A DNA stretch of 64,000 nt, taken from assembly GCF_002155965.1 (NCBI RefSeq), contig NZ_MUMH01000085.1, positions 107,043 through 171,042 of the forward strand. Reading direction: 5' to 3'. Numbering within the stretch: the stretch's first letter is position 1; each line of letters starts with the position of its first letter. Under the pieces are notes generated by a model. The model worked only from the letters and a program-made list of their open reading frames with translations. It was not told the DNA's origin and made no database searches. Shown in pieces: positions 1 through 6,658 of this stretch. This stretch comes from Allokutzneria sp. NRRL B-24872 (GTDB taxonomy: Bacteria; Actinomycetota; Actinomycetes; Mycobacteriales; Pseudonocardiaceae). Made by a program: the position numbers and the translations under genes.

Positions 1-87
1 CCCCCTGGCGAGCGCGGCCAGTACCGGCACCGGGTCCCACTCGGGGATCGTGGCCGGATCGAGCCCGATCAGCAGCACTCGTCCCAT
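1..87 (-). CDS. N-terminal fragment of an unidentified protein at the end of the arsR-arsN operon
   Basis: The window edge cuts this gene after about 29 codons. It starts at an ATG at 87 with a good ribosome site (ccaggagga) a few bases upstream. The visible protein begins MGRVLLIGLDPATIPEWDP and resembles the start of a Rossmann-like or small hypothetical protein. It lies 15 bp downstream of the ArsR-ArsN stop on the same strand, so it is probably cotranscribed with it. I cannot assign a function from 29 residues. Confidence 0.5.
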   Translation of the reverse strand, partial: MGRVLLIGLDPATIPEWDPVPVLAALARG

Positions 88-102
88 TGCTCCTCCTGGA
101 GT

Positions 103-921
103 TCAGTCGGTGGATCGGCGGCGTTCCAGGAACACGGTGTCCCGCCACACGCCGTGCTGCTGGGCGATGCGTTCGCGGACGCCGAGTGTGCGGAAGCCCG
201 CTGAGTGGTGCAGGCCGACGCTGGCGCGGTTCTCGGGGAAGACCGAGGTCTGCAACGTCCACAGCCCGGCGGCGTCGGCGGCGGTGACCTGCTTGTGCAG
301 CAACGCTTTCCCGATGCCTCGACCGCGCAGGCCCGCGTCGACGTAGACGGAGGTCTCGGCGACTCCGGAGTAGCACTCGCGGCGTGAGGCCGGGGACGCG
401 GCGGCCCAGCCGACGACCGCGCCGTCGAGTTCGGCGACCCAGCGGTGTCCGGCCAGCCACCTGGAATCCAGCGCGGAACGGCTGGGGACCTCGGTCTCGA
501 AGGTGGCGTCGCCGGTGTCGATGCCCGCACGGAAGATCCGCCGCACCGCCGCCCAGTCCTGCTCGCGCAGCGCGCGGACGGAGACGTCGGCGGGCAGCTC
601 GCCCGGGCAGCACGGGCGGGGCGCGAGGGTGCCCATGACCACGTCGGCGGCGTGCGGGAGGCCGGTGCAGCAGTTCGGGTTGACCGAGACCAGCGTGGTG
701 GTGCCTTCCTTGCGCAGCAGCACGAAACCGACGTCGGCGAGCTTGCGGACGTGGTGCGAGCACGTGGACTGGCTGATGCCGGTGCGCTCGGTCAGCTCCC
801 CGACGGAGATCGAGCGCCCGGCGACGGCGACGGTGTGCAGGAGGCGGACGCGCGTGGGCTCGGCCAGGCAGGCGAACCACTCGGCGTAGGTCGTCGCCGT
901 CTCGACGGGCAGGGCGCTCAT
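103..921 (-). CDS. ArsR-type repressor fused to an ArsN-like GNAT acetyltransferase
   Basis: The protein has about 272 residues. Residues about 8-85 form an ArsR/SmtB winged helix (ACLAEPTRVRLL; TGISQSTCSHHVRKL), and residues about 112-270 form a GNAT domain with the acetyl-CoA loop RGRGIGKALL. Two Cys-Cys pairs (C84/C85 and C104/C105) sit between the domains and could bind As(III). The ArsN family is known to N-acetylate organoarsenicals or phosphinothricin-like compounds; the fusion would couple sensing and detoxification. I chose the ATG at 921 because the TTG at 957 would run through the operator. It is divergent from the flavoprotein gene at 1021 and faces two operator copies. Confidence 0.85.
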   Translation of the reverse strand: MSALPVETATTYAEWFACLAEPTRVRLLHTVAVAGRSISVGELTERTGISQSTCSHHVRKLADVGFVLLRKEGTTTLVSVNPNCCTGLPHAADVVMGTLAPRPCCPGELPADVSVRALREQDWAAVRRIFRAGIDTGDATFETEVPSRSALDSRWLAGHRWVAELDGAVVGWAAASPASRRECYSGVAETSVYVDAGLRGRGIGKALLHKQVTAADAAGLWTLQTSVFPENRASVGLHHSAGFRTLGVRERIAQQHGVWRDTVFLERRRSTD

Positions 922-930
922 GCGAACAGT

Positions 931-972
931 ATCGATCGGCGTCGATGGTTGCGTCAATCGATGCTCGTCGAT
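931..972. promoter_or_regulatory. Twin ArsR operators, ATCGA-N6-TCGAT
   Basis: Two perfect 5-6-5 inverted repeats with the same arms lie at 931-946 and 957-972, with centres 26 bp apart. They fill the divergent promoter between arsR-arsN and the flavoprotein gene. ATCGA-type arms are typical of ArsR operators in actinobacteria. A related, imperfect copy overlaps the start of the arsR gene near 3155-3170. Confidence 0.75.
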
Positions 973-1020
973 ACAGTCCGGGCCATTACTTCGATGACCG
1001 TCTATTCAAGGAGTGGGCTC

Positions 1021-2304
1021 GTGAACGAGTTGCCCGTGGTCGTGGTGGGTGCGGGTCCGGTCGGGTTGGCCGCGGCGGCGAACCTGGTGGAGCGCGAGAT
1101 CCCCGTGCTGGTGCTGGAATCCGGTGCTCAGGCGGGGGCGGCGGTGGCGCAGTGGCACCACGTGCGGTTGTTCTCCGCGTGGCCCGAACTGGTCGATCCC
1201 GCCGCGGTCCGGCTGCTGGAGCCGACGGGGTGGCAGCGCCCGGAGCGGCCCGCCTATCCGACGGGACGGCAGTGGGCCGAGCAGTACTTGCGACCGCTGG
1301 CCGAAGCGCTCGGGGAGCGGGTTCGCTACGGAGCGCGCGTGGTCGGGGTCGCGCGACGCGGTCGGGATCGCGTTGTGGACGCCGGGCGCGAGAGCGAGCC
1401 GCTGACCGTGCACGTGCGGACCGCCGAGGGAGAAGAGCGGATCACCGCGCGGGCGGTCATCGACGCCTCCGGCACCTGGAGCGCGCCGAACCCGCTCGGG
1501 GGAGACGGTCTGCCCGCGATCGGCGAGCACGCGGCCGCCGACCGGATCTCCTATCGGGTGCCGGACCTCACCGACGAGGCGGTGCGGGAGCGCTACGCGG
1601 GCAAGCGGATCGCGGTCGCGGGTAGCGGGCATTCCGCGCTCACCGCGTTGGTCGCGCTCGCCGAACTCGCCGAGCGGGCGCCTGGCACGCGGATCGTGTG
1701 GTTGCTGCGGCGCGGCGCGGTCGGCACGGTCTTCGGCGGGGGCGACTCCGACCAGTTGCCCGCGCGCGGCGCACTCGGCTCGCGCGCGAAGGCCGCGGCA
1801 GAGGCGGGGCACGTTGAGACCGTGACCGGGTTCCGCGCCGCCAGCGTCGAGTCCACCGTGGACGGTCGTCTGCTGCTGGAGTCCTTCGACGGGCACAAGC
1901 TCGACGCGGTCGACGAAGTCGTTGCCCTGACCGGGTTCCGCCCCGACCTGTCGTGGCTGTCGGAGCTGCGCCTCGACCTGGACGCGACGTTGCAGGCGCC
2001 GGTCGCGTTGGCGCCACTGATCGATCCGAACGCGCACTCGTGCGGCACGGTCTACCCGCACGGGGTGAAGGAGCTGTCCCACCCGGAGCCCAACGTGTTC
2101 CTGGTCGGGATGAAGAGCTACGGTCGCGCGCCGACGTTCCTGGCGTTGACCGGCTTCGAGCAGGCCCGCTCCGTCGTCGCCGCCATCGCCGGGGACCGCG
2201 CCGCCGCCGAGCGCGTGGAGCTTGTGCTGCCCGAAACCGGGGTGTGCGGCGGATCTGGTGTCTTCGACGAACGCGCTCCGGAGCCGAGCGGTTGCTGCGG
2301 CTGA
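1021..2304 (+). CDS. FAD/NAD(P)-binding flavoprotein monooxygenase of the arsenic island (ArsO-like)
   Basis: This 427-residue protein has an N-terminal Rossmann motif (VVVGAGPVGLAAA, residues about 5-17) and a second one (VAGSGHSALTA, about 199-209). That layout is seen in flavin-containing monooxygenases and thioredoxin-reductase-like flavoproteins. It ends in a Cys-rich tail (GVCGGSG near the end, terminal CCG). ArsO-type flavoproteins recur in arsenic operons, but their exact substrate here is unknown. Translation starts at GTG 1021 behind AAGGAG; the longer frame upstream crosses the operators and the divergent gene. It converges on arsR with a 3-bp gap. Confidence 0.75.
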   Translation: MNELPVVVVGAGPVGLAAAANLVEREIPVLVLESGAQAGAAVAQWHHVRLFSAWPELVDPAAVRLLEPTGWQRPERPAYPTGRQWAEQYLRPLAEALGERVRYGARVVGVARRGRDRVVDAGRESEPLTVHVRTAEGEERITARAVIDASGTWSAPNPLGGDGLPAIGEHAAADRISYRVPDLTDEAVRERYAGKRIAVAGSGHSALTALVALAELAERAPGTRIVWLLRRGAVGTVFGGGDSDQLPARGALGSRAKAAAEAGHVETVTGFRAASVESTVDGRLLLESFDGHKLDAVDEVVALTGFRPDLSWLSELRLDLDATLQAPVALAPLIDPNAHSCGTVYPHGVKELSHPEPNVFLVGMKSYGRAPTFLALTGFEQARSVVAAIAGDRAAAERVELVLPETGVCGGSGVFDERAPEPSGCCG

Positions 2305-2307
2305 CGC

Positions 2308-2667
2308 TCAGGGGCTCAGCAGCGCGGACATCTCCGCGAGCGCGCCGGGCAGCGGGCGGTAGTAGACCCAGGTGCCCCGGCGCTCGCCGTCGATCAGCCC
2401 GGCGGACTTGAGGACCTTGAGGTGGTGGGAGATCGTCGGCGCGGTCAGCTCGAACCCGCCCGTCAGCTCGCACACGCACATCTCCCCGCCCGGCGCGGAG
2501 GCGATCATGCTCAGCAGCCGCAACCGCGCGGGGTCGGCCAGCGCCTTGAACACCACGGCCGCCGAGGCGGCGCGCTCCGCGGACAAGGGCGCGACGGTCA
2601 GCGACTCCTCGGTGCGGCTGGAGGTGGTGGGACTGGGTGAGGGCGCCACCGGCTCACCGTCGCACAT
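2308..2667 (-). CDS. arsR: ArsR-family metalloregulator
   Basis: The 119-residue protein is an ArsR/SmtB winged helix (FKALADPARLRLLSM; TAPTISHHLKVLKSAG). It keeps the metal-binding helix motif as EMCVCEL, with C64 and C66, typical of As(III)/Sb(III) sensors. An unusual, low-complexity N-terminus of about 30 residues precedes the fold. The ATG at 2667 lies inside the arsC gene, 14 nt before its end, so the two are probably translationally coupled. Confidence 0.85.
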   Translation of the reverse strand: MCDGEPVAPSPSPTTSSRTEESLTVAPLSAERAASAAVVFKALADPARLRLLSMIASAPGGEMCVCELTGGFELTAPTISHHLKVLKSAGLIDGERRGTWVYYRPLPGALAEMSALLSP

Positions 2668-3088
2668 CTCCGTCGGCCGTCGCCACCCGGTCGAGCAGTT
2701 CGGCCAGCAGCGCACGGACCCGGCGGTCGATCTCGTCCCGGATCGGCCGCACCGCGTCCAGCCCCTGCCCGGCGGGGTCCTCCAGCTGCCAGTCGAGATA
2801 GCGCTTGCCGGGAAACACCGGGCAGGTGTCCCCGCAGCCCATCGTGATCACCACGTCGGCCGCGTCGACGTCGGCGGTGGACAGTTTCGAGGGGACCTCG
2901 GCGCTGATGTCCAGCCCGAGCTCCGCCAGGGCCTGGGCGGCGGCCGCGTTGACCCCGTCGGCGGGCGCCGACCCCGCCGAGCGCACGCGCACCCGCCCCA
3001 GCGCGTAGTGCTCCAACAACGCGGCGGCCATCTGCGAACGGCCGGCGTTGTGCACGCACACGAACAGGACCTCGGGGGTGGCGCTCAT
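2654..3088 (-). CDS. arsC: Arsenate reductase, low-molecular-weight phosphatase type
   Basis: The 144-residue protein reduces arsenate to arsenite for export. The phosphatase P-loop is C11-V-H-N-A-G-R17 (CX5R followed by Ser). A general-acid Asp lies in DPAG (D104), and a Cys pair (C85, C89 in MGCGDTCP) can serve as resolving thiols. This is the actinobacterial, thioredoxin- or mycothiol-linked form. ATG at 3088 has a strong GAGGAGAA site upstream; the longer upstream extension would run through the divergent arsR promoter. Confidence 0.92.
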   Translation of the reverse strand: MSATPEVLFVCVHNAGRSQMAAALLEHYALGRVRVRSAGSAPADGVNAAAAQALAELGLDISAEVPSKLSTADVDAADVVITMGCGDTCPVFPGKRYLDWQLEDPAGQGLDAVRPIRDEIDRRVRALLAELLDRVATADGDVRR

Positions 3089-3126
3089 GCGGGTTCTCCT
3101 CGGAATCCGACGGTGTCGGGCCATCT

Positions 3127-3144
3127 CATCAGCCTCGGCTGATG
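3127..3144. promoter_or_regulatory. Perfect 8-2-8 palindrome in the divergent arsC / arsR promoter
   Basis: CATCAGCC-TC-GGCTGATG is a perfect inverted repeat between the arsC start (3088) and the next arsR start (3159). A TAATCT hexamer follows at 3145-3150, close enough to the ATG at 3159 for a very short or leaderless transcript. A second, imperfect TCGATGACAATCGAT element covers that ATG. ArsR-family repressors typically bind such sites over the promoter. Confidence 0.6.
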
Positions 3145-3158
3145 TAATCTCTGATTCG

Positions 3159-3458
3159 ATGACAATCGATACAGAGCTGTTGCGGGTGCTGGCCGACCCG
3201 CTGCGCGCCCGGATCGTGGAGCTGCTGGCCGGCGGCGCGCTGTGCACCTGCCACCTCGTCGAGGAGACCGGCGCGAAGCAGGCCAACGTCTCCAACCACC
3301 TGAAGCTGCTTCGTGACGCCGGGCTGGTGCGGGCCGAGCCGTGCGGTCGCTTCACCTACTACCGCCTGTGCCCCGAGGTCGTGGAGCGGGCGAGCTCGTC
3401 CCTGGCCGACCTCGCGGCCCGTGCCCGTGCGAACACCGCGACCAGGAGGCCCTGTTGA
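3159..3458 (+). CDS. arsR: ArsR-family arsenic repressor preceding acr3
   Basis: The protein has 99 residues with the ArsR fold (VLADPLRARIVELL; TGAKQANVSNHLKLLRDAG) and the metal motif ALCTCHL, with C29 and C31. It reads directly into acr3: its TGA overlaps the TTG start of acr3. It presumably represses its own promoter and the exporter. The ATG at 3159 was chosen because the homologous fold starts there; upstream codons fall in the operator. Confidence 0.85.
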   Translation: MTIDTELLRVLADPLRARIVELLAGGALCTCHLVEETGAKQANVSNHLKLLRDAGLVRAEPCGRFTYYRLCPEVVERASSSLADLAARARANTATRRPC

Positions 3459-4546
3459 GCGACGAGGCGGTGCTGCACCGGTTGTCCTTCCTCGACCGGT
3501 TCCTGCCGGTCTGGATCGGCGTGGCGATGGGCGCCGGCCTGCTGCTCGGCCGGTTCGTCCCCGGGCTGCAAGGCGTGCTGGAGGCGGTGAAGATCGGCGA
3601 GGTCTCGCTGCCGATCGCGCTCGGCCTGCTGCTGATGATGTACCCGGTGCTGGCCAAGGTCCGCTACGACGAGCTCGACACCGTCACCCGCGACAAGACC
3701 ACGCTGGTGCTGTCGTTGGTGCTCAACTGGATCCTCGGCCCGGCGCTGATGTTCGCCCTCGCCTGGATCTTCCTCGCGGACCTGCCCGAGTACCGCACCG
3801 GGCTGATCATCGTCGGGCTCGCCCGCTGCATCGCCATGGTCATCATCTGGAACGACCTCGCCTGCGGCGACCGCGAGGCCGCCGCCGTGCTCGTCGCACT
3901 GAACTCCGTGTTCCAGGTCGTGATGTTCGGCGTGCTCGGCTGGTTCTACCTCGACCTGCTGCCCGGCTGGCTCGGCATGGACACCGCGGCGATCGAGTTC
4001 TCCGCGTGGGAGATCGCGGGAAACGTGGTGGTCTTCCTCGGGGTCCCGCTGCTCGCCGGCTACCTCTCCCGCCGCATCGGCGAGCGCGCGCGAGGTCGGG
4101 ACTGGTACGAGCAGAAGTTCCTGCCCGTCATCGGCCCCATCGCCCTCTGCGGACTGCTGTTCACCATCGTCATCCTCTTCGCGCTGCAAGGGGAAACCAT
4201 CACCTCCCAGCCGCTGGACGTCGCCCGGATCGCGCTGCCGCTGCTGGTCTACTTCATCGTGATGTGGGGCGGCTCCCACGCCCTCGGCAAGGCGAGCGGC
4301 CTCACCTACGAGCGCACCACCACGTTGGCGTTCACCGCCGCGGGCAACAACTTCGAGCTCGCCATCGCAGTGGCCATCGGTGTCTTCGGCGTCACCTCCG
4401 GCCAAGCGCTCGCCGGGGTCGTCGGCCCGCTCATCGAGGTGCCGGTGCTCGTCGGCCTCGTGTACGTCAGCCTGTGGCTGCGTCGCCGGTGGAGAACCGA
4501 GCAGGACGACTCGGTGGGTGTTCGGCCGGGCGGGCGGCGGAGCTGA
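3455..4546 (+). CDS. acr3: Arsenite efflux permease, Acr3 family
   Basis: This inner-membrane carrier of 363 residues has about ten hydrophobic segments and exports arsenite using the proton gradient. It carries the family Cys in LARCIAMVIIWNDLACG and the conserved glutamate in NNFELAIAVAIGVFG, both required in studied Acr3 proteins. The start is TTG at 3455, overlapping the arsR stop, with AGGAGG upstream. Length is normal for Acr3. Confidence 0.93.
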   Translation: MSDEAVLHRLSFLDRFLPVWIGVAMGAGLLLGRFVPGLQGVLEAVKIGEVSLPIALGLLLMMYPVLAKVRYDELDTVTRDKTTLVLSLVLNWILGPALMFALAWIFLADLPEYRTGLIIVGLARCIAMVIIWNDLACGDREAAAVLVALNSVFQVVMFGVLGWFYLDLLPGWLGMDTAAIEFSAWEIAGNVVVFLGVPLLAGYLSRRIGERARGRDWYEQKFLPVIGPIALCGLLFTIVILFALQGETITSQPLDVARIALPLLVYFIVMWGGSHALGKASGLTYERTTTLAFTAAGNNFELAIAVAIGVFGVTSGQALAGVVGPLIEVPVLVGLVYVSLWLRRRWRTEQDDSVGVRPGGRRS

Positions 4547-4660
4547 TCCCGTCCGCGCGGGCCGTGTTGCTCGGCGGAACCGGGCACATGGCGAACGTCG
4601 ACCAGTCCGCGTCGGGCTCGCCGCCCAACGGATCTTCTGGACTGACCGATTGGTTGAAAG

Positions 4661-4676
4661 CTGACCATGTGGTCAG
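4661..4676. promoter_or_regulatory. Operator of the tetR gene, CTGACCA-TG-TGGTCAG
   Basis: A perfect 7-2-7 inverted repeat lies 31 bp before the TetR start. A TTGAAA hexamer at 4654-4659 immediately precedes it and can be a -35 box, so a bound repressor would block its own promoter. The sequence from 4547 to here holds no convincing gene. Confidence 0.65.
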
Positions 4677-4707
4677 GTAGCTTGGCCCCCAACGGAAGGG
4701 GGCCGGG

Positions 4708-5226
4708 GTGCCACGACAGACCCAGGAACAGCTCACGGCGGAGATCGTCGCGGTCGCGGGGCGGCTGTTCGGCGCGCGCGGCTACGGGGCGACGAGCGTG
4801 CAGCAGATCGCCGACGCCATGGGCTACTCCAAGGCGGCGGTGCTCTACCACTTCCCGTCGAAGGACGCGCTGCTCGCGGCGGTGCTGACGGAGGCGGCGG
4901 GGGCGATCGCGGAGATCGCCGACAGCGCCGACAGGTCGCAGGCCGTCGAACGCTACGTCGACCTGGCCTTGACGCGCTCGGAGCTGGGTGTGCTGCTGGA
5001 CCTCTCCGGCGCGCACGCCGAGTTCCGCGTGCTGGCCGAAGCCGGGATGCGGCTGCGCGAGTTCCTGCGCGCGGACGACGGACCGGAGGCCGGGGTCCGC
5101 GTCGACATGGCCCTGTGGGGCGTGATCTTCACGGCGCGCACGACCGGGGCCGACCACGACACCGTGCGTGCGGCGATGGTGCGTGCGGCGGCGGACCTGC
5201 TCGGGATCGACGGAATCGAGGTATGA
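4708..5226 (+). CDS. TetR/AcrR-family transcriptional regulator
   Basis: The protein has 172 residues with an N-terminal TetR helix-turn-helix (GYGATSVQQIADAMGYSKAAVLYHFPSKDALL, read as residues about 24-55). The C-terminal ligand domain is short and divergent. It starts at GTG 4708 behind GGAAGGGG and is followed after 4 bp by an alpha/beta hydrolase, so they form an operon. It is likely autoregulated through the palindrome at 4661. Confidence 0.85.
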   Translation: MPRQTQEQLTAEIVAVAGRLFGARGYGATSVQQIADAMGYSKAAVLYHFPSKDALLAAVLTEAAGAIAEIADSADRSQAVERYVDLALTRSELGVLLDLSGAHAEFRVLAEAGMRLREFLRADDGPEAGVRVDMALWGVIFTARTTGADHDTVRAAMVRAAADLLGIDGIEV

Positions 5227-5230
5227 GACT

Positions 5231-6088
5231 GTGCAACGTTTGGTGAACAGCAACGGGATCACGCTGTGGTGCGAGGACTTCGGCGATCCGGATGATCCGG
5301 CGGTGCTGCTGGTGATGGGGCTCGGCGCGCAGGGCACGTCGTGGAACGAGGCGTTCTGCTCGGCGCTGGTCGAAGGCGGCAGGCACGTGGTGCGCTTCGA
5401 CAGCCGCGACACCGGCAGGTCCGACACCGTCGACTTCGCGGCTGCCCCGTACACGGTGACCGACATGGCGGCCGATGCCTTCGGGGTGCTGGACGCGCTC
5501 GGCATCGAGGCCGCGCACGTGGTCGGGGTGTCGATGGGCGGCATGGTGGCGCAGGAGATGGCGATCGAGCGCCCGGCGCGCGTGCTCTCGCTGACCTCGT
5601 GGATGTCCAGTCCGGACACCCCGGATCCGTCCACGATGGACTGGAGGGTGCTCCCGGGAAGGCGCGCCGAGATGGCCCCGCTCGTCGCGGAGATGGCGGA
5701 CGGTCTGCCGGCCACCCGCGAGGAGCGCGTGGAGTTCATGGTGCGGCTCGCCCGCGCGGCGACCGGCGGCGGCGCGGACTTCGACGAGGTGGCTGTGCGC
5801 CAGTTCATCGAGCGGGACATCGACCGCGCCGACGGGCGCGACGCCACGACGAACCACAGCCTCGCGGCCGCGTCCTCGCGCGAGCGGTGGGACCTGCTGC
5901 GGGGCTTGACGATCCCGACGCTCGTCGTGCACGGGACCGAGGACCCGATCATCCCGTTCGTCCACGCCGAGGAGATGGTTCGACTGGTGCCGAACGCTCG
6001 ACTGCTCCCGCTGCCCGGGGTCGGGCACGACATGCCGCGTGAGCGGCAGGACCTTGTGGCGAAGGAGATCCTGGCGCACACCGCCTGA
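5231..6088 (+). CDS. Alpha/beta-fold hydrolase with Ser-Asp-His triad
   Basis: The 285-residue protein has a nucleophile elbow GVSMGG (S101), an acid in HGTEDPIIP (D238) and a histidine in GVGHDMP (H266). It resembles the aclacinomycin-methylesterase/haloperoxidase-like group of small esterases; the substrate is unknown. GTG 5231 follows the tetR stop by 4 bp. The linked TetR may respond to its substrate. Confidence 0.85.
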   Translation: MQRLVNSNGITLWCEDFGDPDDPAVLLVMGLGAQGTSWNEAFCSALVEGGRHVVRFDSRDTGRSDTVDFAAAPYTVTDMAADAFGVLDALGIEAAHVVGVSMGGMVAQEMAIERPARVLSLTSWMSSPDTPDPSTMDWRVLPGRRAEMAPLVAEMADGLPATREERVEFMVRLARAATGGGADFDEVAVRQFIERDIDRADGRDATTNHSLAAASSRERWDLLRGLTIPTLVVHGTEDPIIPFVHAEEMVRLVPNARLLPLPGVGHDMPRERQDLVAKEILAHTA

Positions 6089-6163
6089 AGCTCCGGGACA
6101 ACCCGGGGGTGTCGTCGTTCGTCTACTGGGTACTTGAAGTTCCAACACCCAGGGGAGAACACC

Positions 6164-6658
6164 ATGAGGACCAGGTTCGCCGCGGCTGCGGTCGCCGCCG
6201 CCTTCGCCGTCGCCGGTTTCGCCGGAACCGCCCACGCGGACGGTGACACCACGCTCGGCCCGTTCGGCTACAACGACCTGAAGCTCGGCCAGTCGGAGCA
6301 GGCGGCCGTGGAAACCGGGCTCCTGGTGGACGGTGAAGGCGACCAGGTCTGCCGCAGGTACTACTTCACCCCCTCGGAAGGCAGCTCGCCAAGGGCCAGC
6401 GGTGTGTGGATCTCCGGCCTGCGAGGTGTGACGTTGATCGGTGGCACGTCGCGGATGCGGACGGCGGAGGGCATCACCGAGGGTGCGTCGTTGCAGTCGC
6501 TCCAGCAGCACTACCCGCAGCTGGTGCAGGACCCGGGCTCCGACTGGATCTACTTCACGCCCGCTCCCGGAAACCCCAGCGCCAAGTACCGCTTCGTCGT
6601 GTACGACGGCGTCGTGGACAGCTTCGTCCTTGAGCTGAACGACCGCGCGGGCTGCTAA
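6164..6658 (+). CDS. Small secreted protein of unknown function
   Basis: A 164-residue protein starts with a clear Sec signal peptide (MRTRFAAAAV to AHA, cut near residue 25). The mature part has two cysteines (DQVCRRYYF and the C-terminal RAGC) that could form a disulphide. The ATG at 6164 sits behind AGGGGAGAA. Its stop overlaps by 4 bp the stop of the convergent glycosidase. I do not recognise the family. Confidence 0.75.
   Translation: MRTRFAAAAVAAAFAVAGFAGTAHADGDTTLGPFGYNDLKLGQSEQAAVETGLLVDGEGDQVCRRYYFTPSEGSSPRASGVWISGLRGVTLIGGTSRMRTAEGITEGASLQSLQQHYPQLVQDPGSDWIYFTPAPGNPSAKYRFVVYDGVVDSFVLELNDRAGC

Noticed and set aside
2654..3355. Long N-terminal extension of arsC beyond ATG 3088
   Set aside because: It would read through the divergent arsR and its operator. 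The ATG at 3088 has a strong ribosome site and begins the family fold.
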